Below are positions 49,981 through 60,908 of a DNA stretch of 64,000 nt, piece after piece (position 1 is the stretch's first letter; each line of letters starts with the position of its first letter). The notes below the pieces were generated by a model. It had not been told where the DNA came from, ran no database searches, and saw only the letters and a program-made list of their open reading frames with translations. Source of the DNA: Streptococcus anginosus (lineage in GTDB: Bacteria; Bacillota; Bacilli; Lactobacillales; Streptococcaceae). Position numbers and translations under genes: made by a program. Location of the stretch: positions 1,708,501 to 1,772,500 of the forward strand of contig NZ_CP012719.1 of NCBI RefSeq assembly GCF_001697145.1, in the 5' to 3' direction.

Positions 49981-50994
49981 TTATTCTTCCATTGTGTCAA
50001 ATGCCAGACTTGGCTTAGCATTCAAGCTCAATGTTGCAAGATTCCCTTTGTTCCACTCACTGACGCTCGCATAAGCAATCATTCCTGCATTGTCCCCACA
50101 GAGACGCAAAGGCGGTATGATTACCTTGATATCTGTCATTTCAGCTACTAAACGTTCACGTAAACCTTGATTAGCAGCAACACCTCCCGCAACGACCAGA
50201 GTCTTGACTGGATATTTTTCCAGAGCTTTCTTAGTCTTGGCCATGAGAATATCCATGACCGCTGCCTGAAAACTTGCTGACAAGTCTTGATTAGACAAGA
50301 CTTCTCCCTTTTGCTGGGCATTGTGGTGCAGGTTGATAAAGGCCGACTTGAGACCGGAAAAAGAAAATTCCAGATTGTCTTCCTTGATCATGGCCCGCGG
50401 AAAATCATAAATATCCTGTCCTTTATGGGCCAATTCATCTATCTCACGCCCTGCTGGATAAGTCAATCCCATCACACGACCAACTTTATCATAAGCTTCT
50501 CCAACTGCATCATCGCGTGTTTCCCCGACAATCTGATAATCACCAGCCCGACTGACATAGACCAGCTCAGTATGACCGCCGCTGACCAAGAGAGCCAGCA
50601 AGGGAAATTCCAAAGGCTCCACGCTCTGGGCTGCCATCAGATGACCTGCCATATGATTGACAGGAATAAGCGGTAAATGATGTGCCCACGCAAAAGACTT
50701 GGCAGCTGCCAGCCCGACCAAAAGAGCACCGACTAGTCCCGGTCCATAAGTTACTGCTACTGCAGTCACTTCTTTTTCTGTAATCCTAGCCTCCGCAAGA
50801 GCCTCCTCAATGCAAGCCGTGATAACTTCCACATGGTGACGGCTAGCCACTTCCGGTACCACGCCACCAAAACGTTTATGGCTCTCAATCTGGCTCGCAA
50901 TAACATTGGATAAGAGTTCAGCGTCATTCTTTAAAACCGCTACGCTAGTCTCATCGCAGGAGGTCTCAAAAGCTAAAATATATTTATCATTCAT
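49981..50994 (-). CDS. tsaD: tRNA N6-adenosine threonylcarbamoyltransferase TsaD
   Basis: This protein of 337 residues transfers the threonylcarbamoyl group to A37 of ANN-decoding tRNAs. The metal-binding motif [10 protein letters not shown], the N-terminal [16 protein letters not shown] and [16 protein letters not shown] are intact. It needs TsaB, encoded two genes upstream. The start overlaps rimI by 8 bases. Confidence 0.97.
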   Translation of the reverse strand: MNDKYILAFETSCDETSVAVLKNDAELLSNVIASQIESHKRFGGVVPEVASRHHVEVITACIEEALAEARITEKEVTAVAVTYGPGLVGALLVGLAAAKSFAWAHHLPLIPVNHMAGHLMAAQSVEPLEFPLLALLVSGGHTELVYVSRAGDYQIVGETRDDAVGEAYDKVGRVMGLTYPAGREIDELAHKGQDIYDFPRAMIKEDNLEFSFSGLKSAFINLHHNAQQKGEVLSNQDLSASFQAAVMDILMAKTKKALEKYPVKTLVVAGGVAANQGLRERLVAEMTDIKVIIPPLRLCGDNAGMIAYASVSEWNKGNLATLSLNAKPSLAFDTMEE

Positions 50995-51427
50995 TGTTTT
51001 CTCTTTTCATTACGATCGCATCTTCCATTGGCTCATGATAGTAATTCTTACGCCGAGCGATTTCTATAAATTTCTCTTTTTTGTAAAATAGCAGAGCTGC
51101 TTTGTTGGATTCTCGCACTTCGAGGAAAATCTCTTTGTCAATTGGCAGATGTTCAAACAAAGCGGTCGCAATTTTTTGTCCTTGATAGGCTTTCTTAACC
51201 GCAATTTGTAAAACTTCTGCTTCAAAGTCCGACTCTTGAAAAGCCAGAAACCCGATTAAATTTTGGGCTTCTAAAGCCAAAACATAAACCGACAAAGGAT
51301 TTTGTAAATCTTTCTCAATCTGCTCTATATTCCAAGGACTGACAGCATACACATCTTTCAATACTTGGTAAATTTGCTCCGCTAAATTAGCAACCCGCTT
51401 TTTTTCATCTTTTTTAATCTCAATCAT
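50987..51427 (-). CDS. rimI: Ribosomal-protein-alanine acetyltransferase RimI-like
   Basis: This is a 146-residue GNAT acetyltransferase with the acetyl-CoA motif [20 protein letters not shown] and [20 protein letters not shown]. The start at 51427 overlaps the tsaB stop by four bases (ATGA). A longer frame upstream runs inside tsaB and is rejected. It sits in the conserved tsaB-rimI-tsaD cluster. Confidence 0.9.
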   Translation of the reverse strand: MIEIKKDEKKRVANLAEQIYQVLKDVYAVSPWNIEQIEKDLQNPLSVYVLALEAQNLIGFLAFQESDFEAEVLQIAVKKAYQGQKIATALFEHLPIDKEIFLEVRESNKAALLFYKKEKFIEIARRKNYYHEPMEDAIVMKRENNE

Positions 51428-52107
51428 AAGCGCTTGATGTAAGAATCGTTCGTTTCTTGATGGTTTTTGAGCCAATTCTCTTCTGCTTCCACTCGCTTGA
51501 GGTAATTCGGCACGAAATCATGAACAGAACGAGCTGATAGTTGCAGACCGATTTTAGCAAGGAGCACAGTGCTTGGCAGGGTTGCTTTGATAAGAGCTGC
51601 TGGCAAAGCGGATTGAATCTGCTCCACAAAATTTTCCACTTCTCCTACAAAAGTTACCTGAGAAGCAGACTTGGCTTTTTCTAAAACTTCTTCAAAAGAT
51701 AAATGAGCTTCCGGCTGAGTTGCTCTGCCATTTTCATAAAAACCAGCATAGACATTGTTTCGTCTAGCATCCATGAGAGGAATGACCAAGCCGTCAATGT
51801 CCTCTGGCACCAGAATCCGCAAGCTAGAAACTCCCACCAAATCTATTTTAAGCGTATGTGCTAACGTTTTGGCCGTTGCCACAGCAATTCGCAAACCTGT
51901 ATAACTACCAGGACCTTCTGCAACTACAATGCGACCTAAGTCACTTGGTTTCAAATCCAAACTTTCCATTAAAAAATCAATAGCCGGCATCAATGTAACG
52001 CTATGATTTTTCTTAATATTTATCGTCATCTCAGCAAGCAACTTATCATCTTCTAAAATCGCAATTGCTAAGGCTTTGCTGGATGTGTCAAAAGCTAAAA
52101 CTTTCAT
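51424..52107 (-). CDS. tsaB: tRNA threonylcarbamoyladenosine biosynthesis protein TsaB
   Basis: This protein of 227 residues has an ASKHA fold with MKVLAFDTSSKALAIAIL and VVAEGPGSYTGLRIAVATAK. It is a non-catalytic partner of TsaD. It is the first gene of the tsaB-rimI-tsaD-azlC-azlD series. Confidence 0.95.
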   Translation of the reverse strand: MKVLAFDTSSKALAIAILEDDKLLAEMTINIKKNHSVTLMPAIDFLMESLDLKPSDLGRIVVAEGPGSYTGLRIAVATAKTLAHTLKIDLVGVSSLRILVPEDIDGLVIPLMDARRNNVYAGFYENGRATQPEAHLSFEEVLEKAKSASQVTFVGEVENFVEQIQSALPAALIKATLPSTVLLAKIGLQLSARSVHDFVPNYLKRVEAEENWLKNHQETNDSYIKRL

Positions 52108-52384
52108 TCTTATCTTTCCTTTGTGACAATCTACTTTCTATTATACTACAAAAAATACGGATTTCCTTAATATGATTTCCAAAAAAACAAGACCTTTTGA
52201 AAATCGCTTTCCTAGATTTTCTCACTTCTTTCTTTTACTAAATAACCTTTTTATGATATAATGATTGTAATTGTAACGTATCAAAATCAATCTATTACTC
52301 GGAAAATCAAATAGATGAAGACCGCCCTTGAAAATAAGGTGGCTATTTTCTGGTAGATTGATCATGAATGAGAAAGGAATTGAA

Positions 52385-52615
52385 ATGATTTACAAAGTTT
52401 TTTATCAAGAAACAAAAGAACGCAATCCACGTCGGGAAAACACGCATTCTCTCTACTTGGATATTGACGCCAAAAACGAATTAGAAGGACGCATCAAAGC
52501 CCGGAAACTCGTCGAAGAAAAAACACCTTACAATGTTGAATTGATTACACTTTTGTCTGACAAACATTTAGAATACGAAAAAGAATCAGGCAACTTTACA
52601 ATTACGGAGCTCTAA
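52385..52615 (+). CDS. rpoY: RNA polymerase epsilon subunit RpoY
   Basis: This small protein of 76 residues ([20 protein letters not shown]) is the Firmicutes-specific epsilon subunit, formerly DUF1447. The start at 52385 has AAAGGAA seven bases upstream. It precedes rnjA by 3 bases, the usual arrangement. Confidence 0.93.
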   Translation: MIYKVFYQETKERNPRRENTHSLYLDIDAKNELEGRIKARKLVEEKTPYNVELITLLSDKHLEYEKESGNFTITEL

Positions 52616-52618
52616 ACC

Positions 52619-54301
52619 ATGTCATATACTTTAAAATCCGAAGAAGTCGGTGTATTTGCCATTGGTGGTTTAGGAGAAATCGGGAAAAATACCTACGGGA
52701 TTGAATACCAAGATGAGATTATCATCGTTGATGCAGGGATTAAATTTCCTGAAGATGACCTCTTAGGGATTGATTATGTCATTCCTGACTATTCTTATAT
52801 CGTAGAAAATATTGACCGTATCAAAGGAGTGTTAATTACTCACGGTCATGAAGACCACATCGGAGGGATTCCCTTCCTTCTCAAGCAAGCAAATGTTCCT
52901 ATTTATGCTGGACCACTTGCCCTTGCACTGATTCGTGGTAAATTGGAAGAGCACGGACTTTTACGTGACGCTAAACTCTACGAAATCAATCAAAATACCG
53001 AACTTCAATTTAAAAATTTAAAAGCAACCTTCTTCCGCACAACTCACTCCATCCCAGAGCCTTTGGGAATTGTCATCCACACACCTCAAGGGAAAATTGT
53101 TTGTACGGGTGACTTCAAGTTTGACTTTACACCTGTTGGCGAGCCAGCAGATTTGCATCGAATGGCAGCACTTGGTGAAGATGGTGTTTTAGCACTTCTT
53201 TCTGACTCCACCAATGCAGAAATTCCAACTTTCACAAATTCCGAAAAAGTCGTTGGTCAGTCTATCATGAAAATCATTGAAGGCATTCACGGGCGGATTA
53301 TTTTTGCCTCCTTTGCCTCAAATATCTTCCGTCTCCAACAAGCTGCGGATGCTGCGGTTAAAACTGGCCGGAAAATTGCTGTTTTTGGACGTTCAATGGA
53401 AAAAGCCATTGTCAACGGAATTGAACTAGGTTATATCAAAACCCCAAAAGGGACGTTCATTGAACCAAATGAAATTAAAGACTATCCCGCAAACGAAATC
53501 CTAATCATGTGTACAGGAAGTCAGGGGGAACCGATGGCAGCCCTTTCACGCATTGCGAATGGAACCCATCGTCAAGTCCAACTCCAACCAGGTGATACAG
53601 TGATTTTCTCTTCTAGTCCTATCCCCGGAAATACTACTAGTGTCAATAAGCTCATCAACACCATTTCAGAAGCTGGCGTTGATGTTATCCATGGAAAAAT
53701 CAATAACATCCATACATCTGGACACGGTGGACAACAAGAGCAAAAATTGATGCTCCGTTTGATAAAACCTAAGTATTTCATGCCAGTCCATGGTGAATAC
53801 CGCATGCAAAAAGTTCATGCTGGACTTGCAATGGATACAGGCATCCCTAAAAAGAATATCTTTATCATGAGTAATGGAGACGTCCTTGCTTTAACTGCCA
53901 ATTCGGCTCGCATCGCAGGAAGTTTCAATGCCCAAGATATTTATGTTGACGGTAATCGTATCGGAGAAATCGGTGCTGCAGTCCTCCGCGACAGACGTGA
54001 CCTTTCCGAAGATGGCGTTGTCCTTGCAGTAGCTACCGTTGACTTTAAATCAAAAATGATTTTGGCTGGTCCCGATATCCTTAGTCGCGGTTTTATCTAT
54101 ATGCGTGAATCAGGCGATCTCATTCGTCACAGCCAGCGTATTCTTTTCAATGCGATTCGTATTGCATTAAAAAATAAAGATGCTAGCATTCAGTCAGTCA
54201 ATGGTGCTATCGTAAATGCTCTCAGACCATTTTTATATGAAAACACGGAGCGTGAGCCCATTATCATCCCAATGATTTTAACACCAGATGAAGAAATCTA
54301 A
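52619..54301 (+). CDS. rnjA: Ribonuclease J1
   Basis: This protein of 560 residues has the metallo-beta-lactamase fold with [12 protein letters not shown] and SDSTNAE, a beta-CASP domain with [10 protein letters not shown], and a C-terminal domain. It is a 5'-3' exonuclease and endonuclease in mRNA turnover. It is co-transcribed with rpoY. Confidence 0.96.
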   Translation: MSYTLKSEEVGVFAIGGLGEIGKNTYGIEYQDEIIIVDAGIKFPEDDLLGIDYVIPDYSYIVENIDRIKGVLITHGHEDHIGGIPFLLKQANVPIYAGPLALALIRGKLEEHGLLRDAKLYEINQNTELQFKNLKATFFRTTHSIPEPLGIVIHTPQGKIVCTGDFKFDFTPVGEPADLHRMAALGEDGVLALLSDSTNAEIPTFTNSEKVVGQSIMKIIEGIHGRIIFASFASNIFRLQQAADAAVKTGRKIAVFGRSMEKAIVNGIELGYIKTPKGTFIEPNEIKDYPANEILIMCTGSQGEPMAALSRIANGTHRQVQLQPGDTVIFSSSPIPGNTTSVNKLINTISEAGVDVIHGKINNIHTSGHGGQQEQKLMLRLIKPKYFMPVHGEYRMQKVHAGLAMDTGIPKKNIFIMSNGDVLALTANSARIAGSFNAQDIYVDGNRIGEIGAAVLRDRRDLSEDGVVLAVATVDFKSKMILAGPDILSRGFIYMRESGDLIRHSQRILFNAIRIALKNKDASIQSVNGAIVNALRPFLYENTEREPIIIPMILTPDEEI

Positions 54302-54324
54302 CAATACAATCCTTACATAGTAAA

Positions 54325-54362
54325 AAAAACAACTTGATTTAGGTAAAGTCAAGTTGTTTTTA
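54325..54362 (+). terminator. rpoY-rnjA terminator
   Basis: AAAACAACTTGA and TCAAGTTGTTTTT pair around a short loop, with a T-run. Confidence 0.88.
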
Positions 54363-54486
54363 TTGTAGCTTGGTCATAACGACCAAACGAGTGGAAACTC
54401 TGGAGTTTTATCAACATTCTAATTTGATTTTTATATATATTCAACTCCCAACTTCCACAAGTCTGAACCGAGGAGCGAATGACAAC

Positions 54487-54515
54487 AAAAAAGAGAGGCG
54501 AACCCCTCTTCTCTA
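54487..54515 (-). terminator. gapA terminator
   Basis: Minus strand AAGAGGGGTTCGCCTCTCTT followed by TTTTG, 11 bases after the gapA stop. Confidence 0.8.
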
Positions 54516-54525
54516 TACTGATGAA

Positions 54526-55533
54526 TTATTTAGCGATTTTTGCAAAGTATTCAAGAGTACGTACAAGTTGTGCAGTGTATGACATTTCGTTATCGTACCA
54601 AGATACAACTTTCACCAATTGTTTTCCGTCAACATCAAGAACTTTAGTTTGAGTTGCATCAAACAATGAACCAAATGACATACCTACGATATCTGAAGAT
54701 ACGATTGGATCTTCTGTGTAACCGTATGATTCGTTAGCTGCTGCTTTCATAGCTGCATTTACTTCATCAACAGTAACATTCTTTTCAAGAACAGCAACCA
54801 ATTCAGTAACTGATCCAGTTGGAGTTGGAACACGTTGAGCTGAACCATCAAGTTTACCGTTCAATTCTGGGATAACAAGACCGATAGCTTTAGCAGCACC
54901 AGTTGAGTTAGGAACGATGTTTGCAGCACCAGCACGAGCACGGCGAAGGTCACCTTTACGATGTGGACCATCAAGGATCATTTGGTCACCAGTGTAAGCG
55001 TGGATTGTTGTCATCAAACCTTCAACGATACCGAAGTTGTCTTGAAGTGCTTTAGCCATTGGAGCCAAGCAGTTTGTAGTACATGAAGCACCTGAGATAA
55101 CTGTTTCAGTACCATCAAGAACATCGTGGTTAGTGTTAAATACGATTGTTTTAACATCGTTTCCGCCAGGAGCAGTGATAACAACTTTCTTAGCTCCACC
55201 TTTAAGGTGTTTTTCAGCTGCATCTTTCTTAGCAAAGAAACCAGTTGCTTCCAAAACGATTTCTACACCGTCAGTAGCCCAGTCGATTTGTTCTGGGTCA
55301 CGTTCAGCAGAAACTTTAACGAATTTACCGTTAACTTCGAATCCACCTTCTTTAACTTCCACAGTACCGTCGAAACGACCTTGAGTTGTGTCATATTTCA
55401 ACAAATGTGCAAGCATAACTGGATCTGTAAGGTCGTTGATACGAGTAACTTCAACACCTTCTACGTTTTGGATACGACGGAATGCAAGACGACCGATACG
55501 ACCGAAACCGTTAATACCAACTTTAACTACCAT
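54526..55533 (-). CDS. gapA: Glyceraldehyde-3-phosphate dehydrogenase
   Basis: This 335-residue glycolytic enzyme has the NAD-binding [20 protein letters not shown] and the active-site Cys in [17 protein letters not shown]. The start at 55533 has AAGGAGGAAAT upstream. An upstream in-frame ATG at 55560 has none. Codon usage is strongly biased, as expected for a highly expressed gene. Confidence 0.97.
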   Translation of the reverse strand: MVVKVGINGFGRIGRLAFRRIQNVEGVEVTRINDLTDPVMLAHLLKYDTTQGRFDGTVEVKEGGFEVNGKFVKVSAERDPEQIDWATDGVEIVLEATGFFAKKDAAEKHLKGGAKKVVITAPGGNDVKTIVFNTNHDVLDGTETVISGASCTTNCLAPMAKALQDNFGIVEGLMTTIHAYTGDQMILDGPHRKGDLRRARAGAANIVPNSTGAAKAIGLVIPELNGKLDGSAQRVPTPTGSVTELVAVLEKNVTVDEVNAAMKAAANESYGYTEDPIVSSDIVGMSFGSLFDATQTKVLDVDGKQLVKVVSWYDNEMSYTAQLVRTLEYFAKIAK

Positions 55534-55618
55534 TCGTGATTTCCTCCTTATGAAAATCAAAAAATTTTTATGTGAAAAGAGTAACTTGAGTTGCTACAAA
55601 TCACCTTTCAACATATCT

Positions 55619-55647
55619 ATTATATACTTTATCCCTTAAAATTGCAA
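55619..55647 (-). promoter_or_regulatory. gapA promoter
   Basis: TTGCAA (55647..55642), a 17-base spacer and TATAAT (55624..55619). Confidence 0.75.
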
Positions 55648-55741
55648 CTGATTTCAGCATTATTAACAAGGAATATCATTTCTTTCAAAGATTTTCATTT
55701 CTCTTTCATTTCCGGAAGCTAAGTGGAAGATATGCAAAAAG

Positions 55742-55905
55742 AGAGTGGGACAGAAATCAGTAGTTTCGTAGAAACTTGATTTCATCGTCCCACCTCTGTA
55801 CGGTTGAGTAGGGCTGTACAAGTTGATTTATCAACGTATTAGAGTCCCACTCAGCAGTGATTGATTGGCGCTAAAGCGCCTAATCAACTGTGCATGGGAA
55901 ACTCT
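55742..55905. repeat. Composite streptococcal intergenic repeat (GTGGGA type), copy 2
   Basis: GAGTGGGAC to GTCCCACCTC contains a GAAATCA/TGATTTC stem, and is followed by a second module bounded by GCAGTGATTGATTG and AATCAACTGTGC around GGCGCTAAAGCGCC. It has the same two modules as at 9445..9616, but in swapped order. Confidence 0.6.
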
Positions 55906-55966
55906 ACATTGACTAAAGTCAATAGAGCTTCTCCAAACTACTGCGTTTTATAATTCTGACTATATA

Positions 55967-56008
55967 AACAAAGGAAGCTGAGTACATTGTCCCAGCTTCC
56001 TTTGTTTA
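55967..56008. terminator. Long perfect hairpin downstream of fusA
   Basis: AAACAAAGGAAGCTG and CAGCTTCCTTTGTTT form a perfect 15-bp stem, next to the fusA terminator. Confidence 0.7.
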
Positions 56009-56010
56009 TA

Positions 56011-56038
56011 AAAAACGCCCGCAATTACGGTGCGGACG
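56011..56038 (-). terminator. fusA terminator
   Basis: Minus strand CGTCCGC/GCGGGCG with TTTTTT after it. Confidence 0.88.
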
Positions 56039-56054
56039 TATGGGCTTGACTTGA

Positions 56055-58136
56055 TTAAGCCTCACCTTTGTTTTTCTTAATAATTTCTTCTTGTACTGAC
56101 TTCGGTACATCTTCGTAGTGGTCAAATACCATCATGAAAGTACCGCGTCCTTGTGATGCTGAACGAAGAACTGTTGCATAACCGAACATTTCAGCAAGTG
56201 GAACATAAGCACGAACGATTTGGCTGTTACCATGAGCTTCCATACCATCAACACGTCCACGACGAGCTGTTACGTGTCCCATAACATCACCGAGGTTTTC
56301 TTCTGGTACAGTAATGGTAACAAGCATCATTGGTTCAAGAATGGCTGGTTGCGCAGTCTTAGCAGCTTCTTTAAGAGCAAGAGAGGCAGCAACTTTGAAG
56401 GCTGTTTCTGATGAGTCGACATCGTGGTATGAACCATCATACAGTTTTGCTTTCACGTCAACGATTGGGTAACCAGCAAGAACACCATTTGCCATTGACT
56501 CAATCAAACCTTTTTCTACAGCTGGGATGAATTCACGTGGAACGACACCACCAACGATAGCATTTTCAAATTCAAAGCCTTTTCCTTCTTCGTTTGGAGT
56601 AAATTCAATCCAAACATCACCGAATTGACCTTTACCACCAGATTGACGTTTGAAGAATCCACGTGCTGATGTTTGGGCACGGAAGGTTTCACGATAAGAT
56701 ACTTGAGGAGCACCTACGTTTGCTTCCACTTTGAATTCACGACGCATACGGTCTACAAGGACATCCAAGTGAAGTTCACCCATACCAGAGATAACTGTTT
56801 CACCAGTTTCAACGTTAGTTTCAACGCGGAAAGTTGGGTCTTCTTCAGCCAATTTTTGAAGGGCAATACCCATCTTGTCTTGGTCAGCTTTTGACTTAGG
56901 TTCAACCATCAATTGGATAACTGGTTCTGGAACTTCAATCGATTCAAGGATAATTTTTGCCTTTTCATCTGTCAATGAGTCACCAGTTGTAGTATCTTTC
57001 AAACCAACAGCTGCAGCGATATCACCTGCGTAAACAGTTTCGATTTCGTTACGGTGGTTAGCGTGCATCTGCAAGATACGTCCGATACGTTCACGTTTTC
57101 CTTTAGAGGTATTCAAAACGTATGAACCTGAGTTCAAGACACCTGAGTACACACGGAAGAAAGTCAAACGACCAACAAATGGGTCTGTCATAATCTTGAA
57201 AGCAAGTGCTGCAAATGGTTCGTCATCAGATGCAGGACGAGTTTCTTCTTCTTCAGTATCTGGATTTACACCCTTGATAGCTGGAATGTCAAGTGGGCTT
57301 GGAAGGTAGTCAATAACTGCATCAAGCATCATTTGAACACCTTTGTTCTTGAAAGCAGAACCAGCAAGGACTGGGAAGAATTCAACATTGATAGTTGCTT
57401 TACGGATGGCAGCTTTTAGTTCTGCTTCAGTAATTTCTTCCCCTTCAAGGTATTTCATCATCAAGTCTTCATCAGTTTCAGCAACTGCTTCTACCAATTT
57501 TTCACGCCATTCTTGGGCTTGTTCAAGATAATCAGCCGGAATATCTTCTTCAAGAATATCTGTTCCAAGGTCATTTGTATAGATTTCAGCTTTCATGCGA
57601 ACCAAGTCAATGATACCACGGAAATCATCTTCTGCACCGATTGGTAATTGAATTGGATGAGCATTTGCTTGAAGGCGATCGTGAAGAGTGCTTACTGAGT
57701 AAAGGAAGTCTGCACCGATTTTATCCATTTTGTTAGCAAATACGATACGTGGAACGCCATATTCAGTTGCTTGGCGCCAAACTGTTTCCGTTTGAGGTTC
57801 AACACCTGATTGTGAATCAAGAACAGTTACAGCACCGTCCAATACACGAAGTGAACGTTGTACTTCAATAGTGAAGTCCACGTGTCCTGGTGTGTCGATA
57901 ATATTGACACGGTAATCTTTCCATTGTGCTGTTGTTGCAGCAGATGTGATGGTGATACCACGTTCTTGTTCTTGTTCCATCCAGTCCATTTGTGAAGCAC
58001 CTTCGTGTGTTTCACCAATTTTATGGATTTTACCGGTATAGTAAAGAATACGTTCAGTCGTTGTTGTTTTACCAGCATCGACGTGAGCCATGATACCGAT
58101 GTTACGAGTTTTTTCAAGTGAAAATTCGCGAGCCAT
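56055..58136 (-). CDS. fusA: Elongation factor G
   Basis: This is a 693-residue translocation GTPase. It has the G1 motif [19 protein letters not shown]3 [10 protein letters not shown]4 VFANKMDK, and EF-G domains II-V to the C-terminus. It is part of the str operon after rpsL and rpsG. A hairpin and a -10-like TATAAT in the 160-base gap suggest that it also has its own promoter. Confidence 0.98.
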   Translation of the reverse strand: MAREFSLEKTRNIGIMAHVDAGKTTTTERILYYTGKIHKIGETHEGASQMDWMEQEQERGITITSAATTAQWKDYRVNIIDTPGHVDFTIEVQRSLRVLDGAVTVLDSQSGVEPQTETVWRQATEYGVPRIVFANKMDKIGADFLYSVSTLHDRLQANAHPIQLPIGAEDDFRGIIDLVRMKAEIYTNDLGTDILEEDIPADYLEQAQEWREKLVEAVAETDEDLMMKYLEGEEITEAELKAAIRKATINVEFFPVLAGSAFKNKGVQMMLDAVIDYLPSPLDIPAIKGVNPDTEEEETRPASDDEPFAALAFKIMTDPFVGRLTFFRVYSGVLNSGSYVLNTSKGKRERIGRILQMHANHRNEIETVYAGDIAAAVGLKDTTTGDSLTDEKAKIILESIEVPEPVIQLMVEPKSKADQDKMGIALQKLAEEDPTFRVETNVETGETVISGMGELHLDVLVDRMRREFKVEANVGAPQVSYRETFRAQTSARGFFKRQSGGKGQFGDVWIEFTPNEEGKGFEFENAIVGGVVPREFIPAVEKGLIESMANGVLAGYPIVDVKAKLYDGSYHDVDSSETAFKVAASLALKEAAKTAQPAILEPMMLVTITVPEENLGDVMGHVTARRGRVDGMEAHGNSQIVRAYVPLAEMFGYATVLRSASQGRGTFMMVFDHYEDVPKSVQEEIIKKNKGEA

Positions 58137-58170
58137 TTGGTTGTTTCTCCTATTATTTTATTTACAGTTT

Positions 58171-58217
58171 ATTATAACATATTTTAAGAAAAGCGAGTAG
58201 GCAAATCCTACCCGCTT
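58171..58217 (-). promoter_or_regulatory. Hairpin and -10 box between rpsG and fusA
   Basis: On the minus strand, GCGGGTAGG/CCTACTCGC (within 58189..58217) forms a stem with TTTTC after it, and TATAAT follows at 58176..58171. This probably partly terminates the ribosomal protein transcript and restarts it for fusA. The -35 is weak. Confidence 0.5.
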
Positions 58218-58295
58218 GTTGATTACTCATGCTAATTAGTAAGAGTACTAAGCCTTTGAAAGAGCTTTTGCAATTCTCTAAAAAGAGAAGCAATC

Positions 58296-58766
58296 TTACC
58301 AGCGGAAGTGAGCAAAAGCACGGTTAGCTTCAGCCATACGGTGAGTATCTTCACGTTTTTTAACAGCTGCACCAGTATTGTTAGCTGCATCCATGATTTC
58401 TTTTGCAAGGCGATCTTGCATAGTGTGTTCTCCACGTGAACGTGAAATAGTTACCAACCAACGAAGTCCAAGAGTTGTACGACGTTCTGGACGAACTTCA
58501 ACTGGGACTTGGTAGTTAGAACCACCGACACGGCGAGCACGTACTTCAAGTACAGGCATGATGTTTTCCATAGCTGTTTCAAATACTTCAAGTGCATCAT
58601 TTCCAGTAGCTTCTTTGATTTGCTCAAAAGCACCATATACGATTGAAGCTGCTGTACCACGTTTACCATCAAGCATAACGCGGTTGATAAGACGTGTCAC
58701 TAATTTTGAATTGTAGAGCGGATCTGGCAATACTTCGCGCTTAGGCGCACGGTTTTTACGACTCAT
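58296..58766 (-). CDS. rpsG: Ribosomal protein S7
   Basis: This 156-residue 30S protein ([20 protein letters not shown]) nucleates assembly of the 16S 3' domain. It has the conserved [17 protein letters not shown] and AFAHFRW end. It follows rpsL by 19 bases. Confidence 0.98.
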   Translation of the reverse strand: MSRKNRAPKREVLPDPLYNSKLVTRLINRVMLDGKRGTAASIVYGAFEQIKEATGNDALEVFETAMENIMPVLEVRARRVGGSNYQVPVEVRPERRTTLGLRWLVTISRSRGEHTMQDRLAKEIMDAANNTGAAVKKREDTHRMAEANRAFAHFRW

Positions 58767-58785
58767 TGATCTTTATCCCCTTTCC

Positions 58786-59199
58786 TTATGCTTTTGGTTT
58801 TTTCGTACCGTATTTAGAACGGCCTTGTTTACGATCAGTTACACCTGCAGTATCAAGTGCACCACGAACGATATGGTAACGTACCCCTGGAAGGTCTTTT
58901 ACACGTCCACCACGAAGAAGCACAACGCTGTGTTCTTGCAAGTTATGTCCGATACCTGGGATATATGCAGTTACTTCGATCAGATTGCTCAAACGTACAC
59001 GAGCAAACTTACGAAGAGCTGAGTTCGGTTTTTTAGGTGTCATAGTACCAACACGAGTTGCTACACCACGTTTTTGTGGTGAGTTTTCACGAGTAGGTAC
59101 ACGCTTCAAACTATTATAACCAACGTTTAAAGCTGGTGATTTAGATTTTTCTACTTTTGATTTACGCGGTTTGCGAACCAATTGGTTAATTGTAGGCAT
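58786..59199 (-). CDS. rpsL: Ribosomal protein S12
   Basis: This 137-residue 30S protein of the decoding centre has both classic streptomycin positions with the sensitive residue: Lys56 in [13 protein letters not shown] and the Lys in [13 protein letters not shown]. No resistance change is therefore visible here. It is the first gene of the str operon. Confidence 0.98.
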   Translation of the reverse strand: MPTINQLVRKPRKSKVEKSKSPALNVGYNSLKRVPTRENSPQKRGVATRVGTMTPKKPNSALRKFARVRLSNLIEVTAYIPGIGHNLQEHSVVLLRGGRVKDLPGVRYHIVRGALDTAGVTDRKQGRSKYGTKKPKA

Positions 59200-59336
59200 C
59201 TACATTTCTCCTGTATTTTTTTAATTTTGGTGATGATACACTTGGTGACAGCTATCATCTGTGTGTACTTTTGCAACATTTGTCAGCACGTCTCTGTACA
59301 CTTTTGAGAGACCAAAAGTAAAAAGTACCGTCTATT

Positions 59337-59366
59337 AGTATAACACGACGGCACTTTCTTTGTCAA
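59337..59366 (-). promoter_or_regulatory. str operon promoter
   Basis: TTGACA (59366..59361), an 18-base spacer and TATACT (59342..59337) lie about 138 bases before rpsL. Confidence 0.75.
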
Positions 59367-59400
59367 TATATTTTTTATAGTTTTCCTATTGAAATCCCAG

Positions 59401-59985
59401 CTATTGTCCAGTAGTATTTGTGGTTGGGACACTTGCTCCGTTTCCGTTAGTCGTTGGAGTTTGAGCTGAATTGGTCTCAGCCTGTCCTGTGGTAGCTGAA
59501 GTTGCTGGAGCTTGATAGGTTTGAGGATAAGTTTGTTGGTACGTTTGCCCTGTATCTGTTTGAGGCGTTACAGCATTTTGACTTTCTGTAGCAGCTGCTT
59601 CGCTGGCTGCACGCGCAGCAATCGCGTCACTAACTGCCTTAATCCGTTGTTGAAGTTGAGCTTTTTGAGCTTCGTCTTTCAACTTGTCCACTTTTTCTTG
59701 AGCAGGCGTTACATTAGCTGTCATCTGCTCCGCTTCCAGTTTTTTAACAGCCTCTTCTGCCTCTTGTGCAATTTTGGCTTGCTCTTTTTTCTCTTTTTCT
59801 GCTTTCGATTCTGAAGATTTTGATGTTGAAATGGTTTGCCTTACAGTCGGAGCAGCTGCACGCGTCGCGTCATCTTGCTTTTTAACGAAAAACAATCCAG
59901 CAGCAAGAATAAGCGCCAAAGCTGTAACAATCGAAATTCTTAGCCACAAAGAGCTTTGATCCAATTTATCCAATATATTTTTCAA
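59401..59985 (-). CDS. Membrane-anchored protein with coiled coil and Thr/Gln-rich tail, function unknown
   Basis: This 194-residue protein has a short cytoplasmic N-terminus, one membrane segment (RISIVTALALILAAGLFFVK) and a charged coiled-coil stretch (about 55-110, Lys/Glu/Ala-rich). A low-complexity Thr/Gln/Ala/Asn tail with TYQQTYPQTYQ follows. There is no LPXTG. It is probably a surface-exposed, membrane-anchored protein. It follows purR by 13 bases and is probably co-transcribed. I do not recognise the family. Confidence 0.75.
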   Translation of the reverse strand: MKNILDKLDQSSLWLRISIVTALALILAAGLFFVKKQDDATRAAAPTVRQTISTSKSSESKAEKEKKEQAKIAQEAEEAVKKLEAEQMTANVTPAQEKVDKLKDEAQKAQLQQRIKAVSDAIAARAASEAAATESQNAVTPQTDTGQTYQQTYPQTYQAPATSATTGQAETNSAQTPTTNGNGASVPTTNTTGQ

Positions 59986-59998
59986 ATTCTCACCTCAT

Positions 59999-60817
59999 CT
60001 ATTTGTCAAAAATATTGCCAACTTTTACGCTAATTTTGTTGGACTTCACATCAATAGCTGTCACTTTCAACAATGATTTGTAATCCAAATGTTCACGTTC
60101 TGTCTGTGCATTTTCCGCAAAGACCGCTACACCAGCTAACTCTGAATCAAATTCTCGTAAAAGACTAATCATGCCATTGACTGTCCCACCACCTTTTAAG
60201 AAATCATCTACGATTAAAACACGGCTTCCAGCTTTCAGGCTGCGTTTCGACAAGAACATCTTCTCAATACGGTCACCGCTCGAACCTGACACATAATTGA
60301 CGCTAACCGTCGAGCCCTCTGTGATTTTCAAGTCGCGACGGACAATGACAAATGGAACATTTAACACATTTGCCACTGCATTTGCCAACGGCACTCCTTT
60401 TGTGGCAACAGTCATTACGGCATCAATTTTTTGATTTCGAAACGTCTTGGCAATAATGCGCCCAATGTTGTTTAAAATAGAAGGCGTACTCAGCAAATCC
60501 GATAAGTAAATGTAGCCACCGGGTAAAATTCGATTGCTTTCAGACAATTTCGTGCGGAGGTCTTCCACCATTGCTCTAGCTTCTTTATCCGAGATAGAGG
60601 GAGTAAAAATAACGCCTCCTCCTGCTCCTGTAATGGTTTCGATGTGCCCAATTTCCATTTCTTCAAAAGCACGTTTGATAATGACAATATCTTCGGAAAT
60701 GGAAGATTTTGCGGACTCATACTTTTCAGCAAATGTATTGAGACTTGTTAATTCGTACGGATGATTGATTAGGTAGTTAGAAATAACTACCATGCGTTCA
60801 CTTCTTCTTAATTTCAT
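59999..60817 (-). CDS. purR: Pur operon repressor PurR
   Basis: This protein of 272 residues has an N-terminal winged helix (LRRSERMVVISNYLINHPYE) and a phosphoribosyltransferase-like domain with the PRPP loop VLIVDDFLKGGGTVNGMI. As in Bacillus, PRPP would tune DNA binding to purine genes. PurBox-like sites in its own promoter point to autoregulation. Confidence 0.95.
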   Translation of the reverse strand: MKLRRSERMVVISNYLINHPYELTSLNTFAEKYESAKSSISEDIVIIKRAFEEMEIGHIETITGAGGGVIFTPSISDKEARAMVEDLRTKLSESNRILPGGYIYLSDLLSTPSILNNIGRIIAKTFRNQKIDAVMTVATKGVPLANAVANVLNVPFVIVRRDLKITEGSTVSVNYVSGSSGDRIEKMFLSKRSLKAGSRVLIVDDFLKGGGTVNGMISLLREFDSELAGVAVFAENAQTEREHLDYKSLLKVTAIDVKSNKISVKVGNIFDK

Positions 60818-60845
60818 TTTTTCACCAATTTATTTTATTTTCTTC

Positions 60846-60905
60846 ATTATATCATAATCAGTCCAAAAAACGAACATTATTTTTGCAATAACATTCGTTT
60901 TTCGT
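60846..60905 (-). promoter_or_regulatory. purR promoter with two opposed PurBoxes
   Basis: AAAACGAACATT (60867..60878) and its opposed partner near 60891..60903 (AACATTCGTTTTT) form an inverted pair with 12 bases between, matching the PurBox type AWWWCGAACWWT. On the minus strand, TATAAT lies at 60851..60846, so the boxes cover the -35 region. Confidence 0.7.
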
Positions 60906-60908
60906 TTT

